Part shown: positions 42,211 to 51,507 of the stretch, in pieces
Layout of the letters: each line of letters starts with the position of its first letter
How positions within the stretch are numbered: position 1 is the first letter of the stretch
Source: Polynucleobacter sp. MWH-P3-07-1
GTDB lineage: Bacteria > Pseudomonadota > Gammaproteobacteria > Burkholderiales > Burkholderiaceae
Reading direction: 5' to 3'
DNA: 64,000 nt
Assembly (NCBI RefSeq): GCF_018687555.1
Contig: NZ_CP061296.1
Coordinates: 496,001-560,000, forward strand
The notes under the pieces: model-generated
What the model was told of the DNA's origin: nothing
Database searches by the model: none
The model's input: the letters and a program-made list of their open reading frames with translations, nothing else
Made by a program: the position numbers and the translations under genes

Positions 42211-44076
42211 ATGGCCCTTTTACAAATTTCCGAACCCGGTAAATCCCTTGCGCCACATCAGCGCCGCATTGCGGTTGGCATTGATTTGGGAACAACAAAC
42301 TCTTTGGTAGCAGTGGTAAGAGATGCTTTACCAAAGGTTTTGCCTGATGCGCAAGGCCGAGAACTACTACCTTCCGTAATTCGGTATTTACCGAATGGGC
42401 GAACACAGGCAGGATTTGAGGCGATTGACAGTATTGCGCTTGATCCTAAAAATACCATCGTCTCTGTTAAACGCTATATGGGTCGCGGTCTAACTGACGT
42501 GGAGCATATTGAGAGTGCCCCATATGATTTTGTTGATCAGCCCGGCATGCTCAAGTTGCGCACGGTTGCTGGTGATAAGAGCCCCATTGAAGTATCTGCA
42601 GAAATCTTAGCCCGTTTGCGTCAACTTGCAGAGGATTCTCTTGCTGACGATATTGTGGGCGCCGTGATTACTGTGCCCGCTTACTTTGATGATGCACAGC
42701 GCCAAGCCACTAAGGATGCGGCCAAGCTAGCGGGCATCGAGGTGCTTCGTTTATTGAATGAGCCTACAGCTGCAGCAATTGCTTATGGTTTAGATAATGC
42801 TTCTGAGGGTATCTATGCTGTCTATGATTTGGGCGGCGGCACTTTCGATATCTCCATTCTCCGGATGACTAAGGGTGTCTTCGAGGTGCTCTCCACTGGC
42901 GGAGACTCTGCCTTAGGTGGCGATGACTTTGATCATCGTCTCTTCTGCTGGGTGATTGAACAAGCCAAGCTTCCCCCTTTATCAATTCAAGATCAGCGTT
43001 CTTTATTGTTGGCATGTAAAGAGGCTAAGGAGCACTTAAGTCATAGTCCTTTGGTGCGAGTTCATCAAAAATTGAGTGACGGTACAACCGTCAATGTCGG
43101 CGTGAGTCAGGCTCAGCTCTTCGAGATTACCCAAAACTTGGTTAACAAGACCTTAGTCGCCTGTCGTAAAGCCTTGCGTGATGCAGGACTCAAGGCGGAT
43201 GAGGTAAAAGGCGTCGTGATGGTAGGCGGTTCAACGCGGATGCCCAATGTCCAAAGAGCGGTGGGTGAGCTGTTTGGTACTGAGCCCCTGAATAACCTGA
43301 ATCCTGATCAGGTTGTAGCGCTCGGCGCTGCCATGCAGGCAGATTTGCTAGCCGGCAATCAAGGTAAGAATGATGAATGGCTCTTGCTTGATGTCATTCC
43401 CTTATCTCTTGGGATTGAAACCATGGGTGGCCTAGTTGAAAAGATCATCCCTCGCAATACGCCAATACCCGTTGCGCGGGCACAAGATTTCACTACTTTC
43501 AAGGATGGCCAAACGGCGCTAGCCCTTCAAGTAGTTCAAGGCGAGCGCGAACTTGCTCAAGATTGTCGATCACTTGGTAAGTTTGAACTCAGAGGCATTC
43601 CGCCTATGGCTGCGGGCGCCGCACGAATTCGGGTAACTTTCCAAGTGGATGCCGATGGTTTGTTATCTGTCAGCGCAGTAGAGCAGGGCTCTGGAGTGCA
43701 AGCTTCAATTAATATAAAGCCATCTTACGGACTTACCGATGGCGAGATTACCAAGATGCTCCAAGATGGATTTGCTTCCGCTAAGATGGATTTGCAAGCC
43801 AGATCACTTCGTGAGGAACAGGTCAATGCCCAGCGCTTACTAGATGCTGTCCAAACAGCTCTAGACGCCGATCGCAATTTGCTGAGTAAAGACGAGCAAA
43901 TCAATATTGAAAAAGAAATGGCTCTCTTGCAGAAAGTCCTTCATCAAGAAACCGATAGCGCCATGCTGCGTAAGGCAGTTGACTATGCGGCTAAAGCAAC
44001 AGATGATTTTGCTCAAATCCGCATGAATGCCAGTATTCAGAAGGCCTTAGCCGGCAAGAATGTCGCTGAAATTTAA
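42211..44076 (+). CDS. hscA: Fe-S chaperone HscA (Hsp70 family)
   Basis: Hsp70-type ATPase that releases clusters from IscU with HscB. The nucleotide-binding domain shows [16 protein letters not shown] near residue 23, IAYGLDN, and [16 protein letters not shown]. The substrate-binding domain has [13 protein letters not shown] and [14 protein letters not shown] set the ATG at 42211: the frame is open further upstream but overlaps hscB, and the family starts MALLQI. The resulting 621 residues match E. coli HscA closely. Confidence 0.96.
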   Translation: MALLQISEPGKSLAPHQRRIAVGIDLGTTNSLVAVVRDALPKVLPDAQGRELLPSVIRYLPNGRTQAGFEAIDSIALDPKNTIVSVKRYMGRGLTDVEHIESAPYDFVDQPGMLKLRTVAGDKSPIEVSAEILARLRQLAEDSLADDIVGAVITVPAYFDDAQRQATKDAAKLAGIEVLRLLNEPTAAAIAYGLDNASEGIYAVYDLGGGTFDISILRMTKGVFEVLSTGGDSALGGDDFDHRLFCWVIEQAKLPPLSIQDQRSLLLACKEAKEHLSHSPLVRVHQKLSDGTTVNVGVSQAQLFEITQNLVNKTLVACRKALRDAGLKADEVKGVVMVGGSTRMPNVQRAVGELFGTEPLNNLNPDQVVALGAAMQADLLAGNQGKNDEWLLLDVIPLSLGIETMGGLVEKIIPRNTPIPVARAQDFTTFKDGQTALALQVVQGERELAQDCRSLGKFELRGIPPMAAGAARIRVTFQVDADGLLSVSAVEQGSGVQASINIKPSYGLTDGEITKMLQDGFASAKMDLQARSLREEQVNAQRLLDAVQTALDADRNLLSKDEQINIEKEMALLQKVLHQETDSAMLRKAVDYAAKATDDFAQIRMNASIQKALAGKNVAEI

Positions 44077-44099
44077 CATACTGATAATTAAAGAAGAAT

Positions 44100-44438
44100 A
44101 TGACCCAGATCGTTGTTTTGCCCCATAGTGAATATTGCCCTGAGGGTGCGGTGGTAGAGGCCTTACCGGGGACTTCAATTTGCGAGGCTCTACTCGAAAA
44201 CGATATTCCAATCGAGCATGCTTGCGACATGGTCTGCGCTTGTACCACTTGCCATGTACTAGTCAAAGAGGGCTTTAACAGCCTGAACGCCCCCGATGAA
44301 AACGAGGAGGACATGTTAGATCGCGCTTGGGGTCTTGGTCCTCAGTCACGCCTATCTTGTCAGGCAATCATTGCGCAAGAGAATTTGGTGATTGAAATAC
44401 CGAAGTACTCAATCAACCACGCCAAAGAGAATCATTAA
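44100..44438 (+). CDS. fdx: ISC-type [2Fe-2S] ferredoxin
   Basis: Electron donor for cluster assembly on IscU. Cluster ligands are C42, C48, C51 (HACDMVCACTTCHV) and C87 (SRLSCQAI), the exact spacing of ISC ferredoxins. The length is 112 residues. It is the last gene of the isc operon; no iscX gene follows, and the convergent cysN stop lies 3 bases away with no visible terminator. Confidence 0.95.
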   Translation: MTQIVVLPHSEYCPEGAVVEALPGTSICEALLENDIPIEHACDMVCACTTCHVLVKEGFNSLNAPDENEEDMLDRAWGLGPQSRLSCQAIIAQENLVIEIPKYSINHAKENH

Positions 44439-44441
44439 AAA

Positions 44442-45791
44442 TTACTGAGCAGAGGTTTGACGAATCATTCCTGCTGCAACAGTATGGTTACTGACCTCAT
44501 CAATCAGAATGAATGCCCCGGTAGCTTGGGATTCATCAAATAAATCTGCGGCAATGGGTTTTTGCAGAATCAGACTAACTCGACCGATCTCATTGGTATT
44601 CAGAGGATGTGTCTCACTAGCATGAGATAGGGTTTGGACATCAAGCACCTCTTCAATGGCTTTGACCTTAGCTCCAACCGTATTGGTAGTGTGACGCAGG
44701 GCGTATTTCCGACTCATGGAGAGTGGTTCGCTATCGAGCCAGCATAGATCAGCAGAAATTGCTTTACTCAAACTGGGTGGCGTAATATCGTCAGCGCTAA
44801 TAAATAAGCAGCCTCTCGAGATATCAATATCCTCATTGAGGCGAATTGCAATCGCATCGCCGGTAGTCGCTGAATCCACTCCATTATTAGAGCCATCGCG
44901 AGTTGAGCCATTACCAAGATAGATTTCAGCAACGGTCGCTTCAGTATTGCCAGGCAATACTTTAATCTTCTGACCCTTGCGAATGCTACCAGCCTCAACT
45001 TGACCAAGATAACCCCGAAAATCATCCGAGGCACTACCGTCTTGACGAGCGACATATTGCACCGGAAAGCGAAAGCCTGTTTTCTCTGACGCTGGGCTCG
45101 TATCTAAACTTTCAAGCCAAGCGAGGAGGGTAGGACCTTTATACCAAGGAGTATTGAGGCTGGTATTCACTACATTAGCACCCAGCAAAGCCGAGATTGG
45201 AATCAGCGTTGGTTGAGGTAGACCAATTTTTTGGCACAGATCCTCAATCGCTTGCGTAATGGTGTTGAAGACTTGTTCATCAAAGTGAAACAAGTCCATT
45301 TTGTTGACGGCAAATACAACGTGACGCAGGCCGAGTAAGTGAACAATAGCGGCATGACGCTTTGTTTGTGCTAACAAGGTTGCTGGAGACGTTTTAAGAT
45401 CAACTCTACTGGCATCCACCAAAATAATCGCAACGTCGGATTGGGATGCACCGGTCACTAAGTTACGTGTGTATTGCTCGTGACCGGGAGCGTCTGCCAC
45501 GATAAATTTACGTTTTGGTGTTGAGAAGTAACGGTAAGCGACGTCGATCGTAATACCTTGTTCACGTTCGGCTTCTAAGCCATCAGTCAGTAAAGCTAAA
45601 TCAACGCCAGCATCTGATGAAGTGACGCGAGCATGTTTGGTTTTAGAGAGGGACTCAAGTTGGTCCATCAAAATAGACTTGGTGTCATATAAGAGGCGAC
45701 CAATCAAGGTGCTCTTGCCGTCATCCACGCTCCCGGCCGTAATAAAACGGACCACGTTTTGGTGTTCTGCAGATTGATTCGCTTGGGTCAT
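44442..45791 (-). CDS. cysN: Sulfate adenylyltransferase subunit 1 (GTPase)
   Basis: GTPase subunit that energises adenylyl-sulfate (APS) formation with CysD. The EF-Tu-like G motifs are visible: FITAGSVDDGKSTLIGRLLY near residue 20, DAPGHEQYTRNLVTGAS, and AVNKMDLFHF. C-terminal beta-barrel domains follow. The length of 449 residues means no fused CysC (APS kinase) domain, matching the APS reductase type of cysH. Its ATG overlaps the cysD stop by one base. Confidence 0.96.
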   Translation of the reverse strand: MTQANQSAEHQNVVRFITAGSVDDGKSTLIGRLLYDTKSILMDQLESLSKTKHARVTSSDAGVDLALLTDGLEAEREQGITIDVAYRYFSTPKRKFIVADAPGHEQYTRNLVTGASQSDVAIILVDASRVDLKTSPATLLAQTKRHAAIVHLLGLRHVVFAVNKMDLFHFDEQVFNTITQAIEDLCQKIGLPQPTLIPISALLGANVVNTSLNTPWYKGPTLLAWLESLDTSPASEKTGFRFPVQYVARQDGSASDDFRGYLGQVEAGSIRKGQKIKVLPGNTEATVAEIYLGNGSTRDGSNNGVDSATTGDAIAIRLNEDIDISRGCLFISADDITPPSLSKAISADLCWLDSEPLSMSRKYALRHTTNTVGAKVKAIEEVLDVQTLSHASETHPLNTNEIGRVSLILQKPIAADLFDESQATGAFILIDEVSNHTVAAGMIRQTSAQ

Positions 45792-46714
45792 TAGAAGTAA
45801 CCTTCTTTCTTGCGGCGCTCCATGGAGGCCTCATTAGTTTGATCATCCATCCGGGTAGCACCACGTTCTGTGATTTCTGTAATTGCAGTTTCGGCAATGA
45901 TGTCGAGTGGATTAGCAGCAGTACTTAATACTGGGCAGGTGCAGCTAATGTCACCAACGGTTCGGAAACGTACATCAAGAATCTCGCTGATATCACCAGG
46001 CGCCTTGGGGGTGATATCCGTGACCGGAACCAGTAAGCTATTTTTTCTGACGACTTCGCGTTGATGGGTGTAGTAAATGCTGGGAAGATCTAAATTTTCA
46101 CGAGCGATATATTGCCAAATATCGAGCTCAGTCCAGTTGGAGATAGGGAAGACGCGCATATTCTCGCCTTTAGCGATACGGGCGTTATAGAGGTTCCACA
46201 GCTCAGGACGTTGCGCTTTTGGATCCCATTGACCAAAGTCATCACGGAAAGAGAAGATGCGCTCTTTAGCGCGGGCTTTTTCTTCGTCACGACGTGCGCC
46301 ACCCATCAAGGCATCGAATTCATATTCCGCAATGGTTTCAAGTAAGGTTACTGCTTGAGCCGCATTACGGGAGTCAGTTTCCTTGCGCAAACGCACCGTT
46401 CCCTTTTTGATAGAGTCTTCTACATGCCCAACAATCAGTTTCACACCAGTCTTTTTGACGACATCATCGCGATACTGGATAACCTCAGGGTAATTGTGAC
46501 CAGTATCAATATGCAAAATAGGGAAAGGAAGTTTGACAGGACGATCGCCAAACTGAAACGCTTTACGCGCTAGGTGAAACATCACAATCGAATCTTTTCC
46601 CCCAGAAAACAGCATGGCAGGATTGGCGCACTGCGCTACGACTTCGCGGATGATGTAAATCGATTCAGCTTCAAGCCAATCGAGATGATCATCTAATAAG
46701 GTTTGTTCTTGCAT
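45791..46714 (-). CDS. cysD: Sulfate adenylyltransferase subunit 2
   Basis: ATP sulfurylase subunit that makes APS from sulfate and ATP. The PP-loop AMLFSGGKDSIVMFHLARKA near residue 33, LHIDTGHNYPEVIQYRDD and the C-terminal RAGRMDD-like tail (RGATRMDDQTNEASMERRKK) fit CysD. The length of 307 residues is normal. It sits 16 bases after cysH and 1 base before cysN. Confidence 0.97.
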   Translation of the reverse strand: MQEQTLLDDHLDWLEAESIYIIREVVAQCANPAMLFSGGKDSIVMFHLARKAFQFGDRPVKLPFPILHIDTGHNYPEVIQYRDDVVKKTGVKLIVGHVEDSIKKGTVRLRKETDSRNAAQAVTLLETIAEYEFDALMGGARRDEEKARAKERIFSFRDDFGQWDPKAQRPELWNLYNARIAKGENMRVFPISNWTELDIWQYIARENLDLPSIYYTHQREVVRKNSLLVPVTDITPKAPGDISEILDVRFRTVGDISCTCPVLSTAANPLDIIAETAITEITERGATRMDDQTNEASMERRKKEGYF

Positions 46715-46730
46715 TTAATCAGTCATTCAA

Positions 46731-47459
46731 TTATTGGTTAACGTGCAGGCCACATTCTTTGCTATTGCTTTGGAGCCACCACCAACGACCCGCACGAATA
46801 TCCTCACCTTGTTTTACTTGGCGGGTACAAGGCTCACACCCAATACTGGGATAGCCTTTTAGATGGAGCGGATGGATCGGGACATTCTCTTGCTTGATAT
46901 AAGCCCAAACATCGGCTTCAGACCAATCAAAGAGCGGGTTGAACTTTTCGATTCCTCTAGCATCGTCATGCTCCGCGAAATTTAACTCGGTACGCGTAGT
47001 GGATTGCTCTCTTCTTTGACCGGTCAACCATGCATCTGCACCAAGCAAGGCTGCATTCAGCGGTTTAATCTTGCGTGCTCCACAACAGGCTTTTTTGGCT
47101 GCTTCACCCTCGTAGAAACCATTGATTCCATATTGATCAATAAAGGCTTGTATGTCGGATTCTTCGGGATATGCTTTGGTGATAGCAATTTGATAATGAT
47201 CTTCAGTAGTCTTGACCATATCTACAGTCTCTTGATGTAGGCGACCTGTTGCAAGAGTAAAAAATTGGATTGGTAGCTTTGCTTGTGCAATTGCATCGGT
47301 GATCACCATGTCTTCAGCAGCAAGACTGGTAGCAAAGCGAACATCATTATGAGCCTTGCAAATAGAAACTAAGCGCTCGGTGAGCGCTTGGCTTTTTTCA
47401 GCTAATTGGGAGGGACTTAGCTTGCTAGGCGGAATGGTCCAAAATTGTGGGGCATTCAT
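46731..47459 (-). CDS. cysH: Assimilatory APS reductase (CysH family)
   Basis: Reduces adenylyl sulfate to sulfite with thioredoxin. A CC pair near residue 126 (KKACCGARKIKPL) and CxxC near residue 206 (GCEPCTRQV) are the ligands of a [4Fe-4S] cluster. This is the mark of APS reductases, whereas PAPS reductases lack them. The C-terminal catalytic Cys is in KECGLHVNQ. The length is 242 residues. Its ATG overlaps the stop of the upstream tauE gene (ATGA). No sulfite reductase (cysI) lies in this operon. Confidence 0.93.
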   Translation of the reverse strand: MNAPQFWTIPPSKLSPSQLAEKSQALTERLVSICKAHNDVRFATSLAAEDMVITDAIAQAKLPIQFFTLATGRLHQETVDMVKTTEDHYQIAITKAYPEESDIQAFIDQYGINGFYEGEAAKKACCGARKIKPLNAALLGADAWLTGQRREQSTTRTELNFAEHDDARGIEKFNPLFDWSEADVWAYIKQENVPIHPLHLKGYPSIGCEPCTRQVKQGEDIRAGRWWWLQSNSKECGLHVNQ

Positions 47460-48250
47460 GAGAGCACCAATTTTAGACCAACCAAAAAGAGTGTTGCTGC
47501 AAGCGTATTACGAGTGATTTTTTCAGACAGAACACTCGATAATTTTGCTCCTAACCAAATCGCAGGAACAGAGCCAATCAAGAGGCCTGCCAATAGATCA
47601 AAGTGCACATTGCCGAGCCACCAGTGGCCAAGGCCTGCTAATGCGGTGAGCGGTACAGCATAGGCAATATCGGTACCTGCAACTTCAGCCGGCCGAAGGG
47701 TGGGGTAGAGCACCAAAATCAAGGTAGCGCCGATAGCGCCCGCGCCGATTGAGGAGATGGTCACCAAAACTCCAATCACTGCTCCGACCAATGCCGTAGC
47801 CACTTTGAGAGGAGACCCGCTTGGTAAACGTTTGGGGTTAGCGTGAACCCATTTCATAATCTTCGCTCTAAACAGGAGTGAGCCGGCAGTTAATAAAACG
47901 GATACACCAATCGAAAGACTAATGATGTGATTCCAATCTTTTGATACTGGACCCACATATTTCAGTGCGATGATCGACAGTATTGCGGTGGTCAGGCTGC
48001 CCAAACACAGCAGGCGAACAATGTCCCACCGAACGTTGCCATGTAAGCGATGAGCTGCAGTACCAAAGCCTTTGGTAATGGCAGCAAAAGCCAGATCGGT
48101 ACCCACTGCTGTAGTGGGAGCAACGCCAAAAATGATCGTTAGCAAGGGCGTCATGAGCGAGCCACCACCTACGCCGGTCATGCCGACTAGGAGTCCAACC
48201 AGTGCGCCAGAAATAATAAAGTGTGATGAATCGATGAAGAACTGGGCCAT
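47456..48250 (-). CDS. TauE/SafE-type sulfite/sulfate exporter-like permease
   Basis: A hydrophobic 264-residue protein with about eight membrane segments and the family phrases GLLVGMTGVGGGSLMTPLLT and VGTDLAFAAITKGFGTAAHR. TauE/SafE proteins move sulfite, sulfoacetate or related anions. Placed between a small unknown gene and cysH, it probably handles sulfate or sulfite for this pathway; the direction of transport is not known. It is coupled to cysH by a four-base overlap. Confidence 0.88.
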   Translation of the reverse strand: MAQFFIDSSHFIISGALVGLLVGMTGVGGGSLMTPLLTIIFGVAPTTAVGTDLAFAAITKGFGTAAHRLHGNVRWDIVRLLCLGSLTTAILSIIALKYVGPVSKDWNHIISLSIGVSVLLTAGSLLFRAKIMKWVHANPKRLPSGSPLKVATALVGAVIGVLVTISSIGAGAIGATLILVLYPTLRPAEVAGTDIAYAVPLTALAGLGHWWLGNVHFDLLAGLLIGSVPAIWLGAKLSSVLSEKITRNTLAATLFLVGLKLVLS

Positions 48251-48262
48251 GATTTTTTCTGA

Positions 48263-48430
48263 TTATGAGTATTGGGCTTCTTCAAATTCCTGGAATTTGA
48301 TCGTGTTCATCAAAAATAAAATACGACGCTGAATTGATTTGCGGTTTTCTACTTGCTCAAGCGGTAATTGGTCATGCTCACGCAGCAGGCTGGTGATGAT
48401 GGGGTTGTATTGCTCCCGAACTGGTGACAT
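48263..48430 (-). CDS. Small conserved-looking protein at the head of the cys operon
   Basis: A 55-residue protein (MSPVREQYNPIITSLLREHD, then PLEQVENRKSIQRRILFLMN) of unknown function, predicted helical and charged. I chose the ATG at 48430 because AGAGGA sits 6 bases upstream; an ATG seven codons earlier has no such site. It is the first gene of a tight series with tauE, cysH, cysD and cysN, 12 bases before tauE. It may be a regulator or chaperone of the pathway, by position only. Confidence 0.65.
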   Translation of the reverse strand: MSPVREQYNPIITSLLREHDQLPLEQVENRKSIQRRILFLMNTIKFQEFEEAQYS

Positions 48431-48476
48431 TGCGATTCCTCTATTAATCAAGCGTTAGAGGAGACTTTAGCAATGA

Positions 48477-48534
48477 CGCTATATATCCACAAGGAATATA
48501 TAGCGATATCTATATTACATACGGATATATAGAT
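48477..48534. promoter_or_regulatory. Two adjacent inverted repeats upstream of the cys operon
   Basis: CGCTATATAT (48477-48486) pairs with ATATATAGCG (48496-48505), and ATCTATAT (48508-48515) pairs with ATATAGAT (48527-48534). The four CTATAT-type half-sites alternate in orientation and recur every 29-31 bases, about three helical turns. The array lies 47-104 bases before the start of the first cys-operon gene and touches the stop of fpr. It looks like an operator for a multimeric regulator such as CysB, but no consensus match can be confirmed. Confidence 0.5.
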
Positions 48535-49310
48535 TATTTTTCGACGAAGGCACGCTCAAAGACATAGTCGCCCAAATGACCTAGGCTTGGGGAGACTTTG
48601 AAGCCCCGACTATCGAGCATTTCACAGGTTTCTTTGAGCATCGATGGGCTGCCGCAAATCATGGCGCGATCTACGGCAGGATCCAAAGGCGGTAAACCAA
48701 TATCTTTGAAGAGTTGGCCAGTTTCAATAGCAGTGGTGAGGCGACCGGTGTGTTTGAAAGCCTCGCGCGTCACCGTAGGGTAGTAGATGAGTTTTTCACG
48801 AATGAGTTCACCCAAATATTCATCTTGAGTCAGTTCGTTCTTGATGTAATCGCCATAAGCGAGTTCACTAACTAGGCGCACACCATGAATCAAAACAACT
48901 TTCTCGAATTTGTCATAGGTTTCAGGATCACGAATGATGCTCATAAAGGGCGCCAAGCCAGTGCCAGTGCTAAATAAGTAGAGGTGTTTGCCAGGATTGA
49001 GGTCATCAATCACTAAAGTTCCAACCGACTTCTCGCTCACGAGAATGGGGTCTCCAACCTGAATTTTTTGCAGACGGGAAGTGAGGGGTCCGTCTTGAAC
49101 CTTAATACTCAAGAACTCCAAATGCTCTTCGTAGTTTGGACTTGCCACGCTGTAGGCTCTGAGTAGCGGTTTCCCTTCGACCTCTAAACCAATCATGAGA
49201 AAGTGCCCGCTGCGAAAGCGTAAGCCCTTGTTGCGGGTGGTCGTAAAGCTAAATAGGGTGTCATTCCAGTGATGAACTGACAGAACGGTTTCAGTGTTGC
49301 AAGTAGCCAT
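48534..49310 (-). CDS. fpr: Ferredoxin-NADP+ reductase
   Basis: FAD enzyme moving electrons between NADPH and ferredoxin or flavodoxin. The FAD-binding RAYSVASPNYEEHLEFLSIK, the NADP-binding LFSTGTGLAPFMSIIRDPET and ICGSPSMLKET are present, and the C-terminus ends YVFERAFVEK, typical of the bacterial Fpr class ending after Phe/Tyr-x-Lys. The length is 258 residues. Upstream of the cys operon on the same strand, it may supply electrons to Fe-S enzymes of the region. Confidence 0.95.
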   Translation of the reverse strand: MATCNTETVLSVHHWNDTLFSFTTTRNKGLRFRSGHFLMIGLEVEGKPLLRAYSVASPNYEEHLEFLSIKVQDGPLTSRLQKIQVGDPILVSEKSVGTLVIDDLNPGKHLYLFSTGTGLAPFMSIIRDPETYDKFEKVVLIHGVRLVSELAYGDYIKNELTQDEYLGELIREKLIYYPTVTREAFKHTGRLTTAIETGQLFKDIGLPPLDPAVDRAMICGSPSMLKETCEMLDSRGFKVSPSLGHLGDYVFERAFVEK

Positions 49311-49459
49311 AAAGCGGTGTGATTTTCAGTAAAGCCGTCATTATCCCATTCTTGGGCATGTCCCGAGGACTGCGGAGGCAATTAACTTTTTATATACCCT
49401 GAACTTTTAGTAATAAGGACTATTGCTCGATAGAGTCCAAGCTTCGCTATTATCTAAGC

Positions 49460-49936
49460 ATGAATCGAACTTTTTACCTCCTAATGGGCTTTCTGAGTCT
49501 TGGTCTTGTGATGGTTGCGCTCATCCTCCAGCAATTTGGTTACCAGGGGGTCGCATTCTTGCCATGCCCTTTATGCATCATGCAAAGAGTGGGCTATTTG
49601 GGAGTTAGTTTTGCTTGTTTTATCGCGATGGCATTCCAGCCCAGCAGAAAAGCTTTCCATGTATTGGCGACGCTATTTACAGTTTTTGGCTTGGTAGTTG
49701 CTGGACGCCATATCTGGGTCTTGTTTCATCCCGATACTTCCTGCGGTATTGACCCCCTCGAAACTTGGATCAATCAGTTTGAGCTGGTTCGCTCCTTGCC
49801 ATGGCTATTTAAAGCGGATGGCCTTTGCTCTGCTCAACTACCAACTATTCTTGGTTTGCAAGTACCTGAATGGTCCTTTGTTTGGTTTGCGATTATCTTG
49901 ATCGTACTAGTACAAAGACTTTTTAAAAAGCACTAA
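49460..49936 (+). CDS. dsbB: Disulfide bond formation protein DsbB
   Basis: Inner-membrane protein that reoxidises DsbA and passes electrons to quinone. Four membrane segments are visible. The first redox pair is C36/C39 (FLPCPLCIMQRVGYLG) and the second is C95 (PDTSCGIDPL) with C123 (ADGLCSAQLP). The length of 158 residues is normal. It is convergent with lysS, with no gap between stops. Confidence 0.94.
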   Translation: MNRTFYLLMGFLSLGLVMVALILQQFGYQGVAFLPCPLCIMQRVGYLGVSFACFIAMAFQPSRKAFHVLATLFTVFGLVVAGRHIWVLFHPDTSCGIDPLETWINQFELVRSLPWLFKADGLCSAQLPTILGLQVPEWSFVWFAIILIVLVQRLFKKH

Positions 49937-51481
49937 TTACTCTTCTTCGCGACGCAAGTGCGGGAACAGAATCACATCCCTAATATTGGGTGCGTCAGTT
50001 AAGAGCATTACCAAACGATCGATACCGATACCGCAACCACCAGTAGGAGGCATACCGTATTCCAGGGCGCGAATAAAGTCATGATCGAAGTACATTGCCT
50101 CTTCATCGCCAGCTTCTTTTTGCTCTACCTGTTTACGAAAGCGATTCGCTTGGTCTTCTGCATCATTCAGCTCTGAGAAGCCATTAGCAATCTCACGACC
50201 TGTGATGAATAATTCAAAGCGTTCGGTAACGCCTGGACGAGTATCAGACTCTCGTGCAAGGGGGCTTACTTCAATCGGGTAATCAATAATGTAAGTTGGC
50301 TCCCAGAGATGTTCTTCGGCAACCAATTCGAAAAGAGCGAGCTGAAGGGCGCCGATACCCGCATTCTTCAGGGTGGGGGAGTCAGGATTCTCGCCACCTT
50401 TCTTCAACTCAGAGCGAATAAAGTCTGCATCCTCGAGTTGCGCAGCTTGATATTGTTTATTGGATTGAGGGCCATATTTCAGAATCGCCTCTGTAATCGT
50501 TAAGCGCTGGAAAGGTTTGCTTAAATCCAGCTCGCGACCTTGGTGAGTTAACACTGCAGTGCCTTGAGCATCGATTGCTGCAGCACGAATCAGTCCTTCA
50601 GTAAAGTCCATCAGCCAGCGATAGTCAGTATAGGCCGCATAAAACTCCATCATTGTGAACTCAGGGTTATGGCGGGGGCTCACACCTTCATTGCGGAAGT
50701 TGCGATTGATTTCAAAGACGCGTTCAAATCCACCCACAATTAAACGCTTGAGATAGAGCTCAGGTGCGATACGCAGGAACATCTGCATATCAAGAGCATT
50801 ATGGTGAGTTATAAAAGGCTTTGCTGTTGCACCACCAGGAATCGGATGGAGCATGGGTGTCTCTACTTCCATGAAGTCAGCATCAAGCATGTGACGACGT
50901 AAGGAAGCAATGGCGTTACTTCTTGCCTTGAACGTATTACGACTTTCAGGATTGACGATCAGGTCAACGTAGCGCTGACGGTATTTAGTCTCTAAATCAG
51001 ATAGCCCATGGAATTTATCTGGCAGAGGGCGTAATGATTTGCTGAGCAAACGCAGGTTGCTACTCTCAACCGAGAGCTCGCCCTTATTGGTCTTAAAGAG
51101 ATGGCCCTCAGCAGCAATAAAGTCACCCATATCCCAATGCTTAAAGGCAGCATGCGTATCAGCCCCGCTGATTTCATCGCTGATATAGAACTGAATTTGC
51201 CCACTTCGGTCTTGAATGGTTGCAAAGCTAGCTTTACCCATCACACGCTTTAGGACCATGCGACCGGCAACCTTGACATGAACTTTTTTGGCAGCCAATT
51301 CTTCTTTAGTCAGGCTATCGTAGTGCGCGTGTAAATCCGCTGATAAATGCGTTGGCACAAAATCATTCGGGAAAGGAACGCCAGCTTCCCGAAGTTTGGC
51401 TAATTTTTCACGACGCTCTGCAATGATGTGATTTTCATCAAGGGGTTCTGCGTTAGCTGGTGGGTTGGCTTTATCGTTCAT
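49937..51481 (-). CDS. lysS: Lysyl-tRNA synthetase (class II)
   Basis: Attaches lysine to tRNA-Lys. The N-terminal OB-fold ([20 protein letters not shown]) binds the anticodon. Class II motif 2 is [20 protein letters not shown] and motif 3 is [15 protein letters not shown]. The length is 514 residues. It follows prfB by 26 bases on the same strand; prfB-lysS is a conserved operon in many proteobacteria, including E. coli. Confidence 0.97.
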   Translation of the reverse strand: MNDKANPPANAEPLDENHIIAERREKLAKLREAGVPFPNDFVPTHLSADLHAHYDSLTKEELAAKKVHVKVAGRMVLKRVMGKASFATIQDRSGQIQFYISDEISGADTHAAFKHWDMGDFIAAEGHLFKTNKGELSVESSNLRLLSKSLRPLPDKFHGLSDLETKYRQRYVDLIVNPESRNTFKARSNAIASLRRHMLDADFMEVETPMLHPIPGGATAKPFITHHNALDMQMFLRIAPELYLKRLIVGGFERVFEINRNFRNEGVSPRHNPEFTMMEFYAAYTDYRWLMDFTEGLIRAAAIDAQGTAVLTHQGRELDLSKPFQRLTITEAILKYGPQSNKQYQAAQLEDADFIRSELKKGGENPDSPTLKNAGIGALQLALFELVAEEHLWEPTYIIDYPIEVSPLARESDTRPGVTERFELFITGREIANGFSELNDAEDQANRFRKQVEQKEAGDEEAMYFDHDFIRALEYGMPPTGGCGIGIDRLVMLLTDAPNIRDVILFPHLRREEE

Positions 51482-51507
51482 ATCAAAATGGGTTGCTGTT
51501 AATGGAA

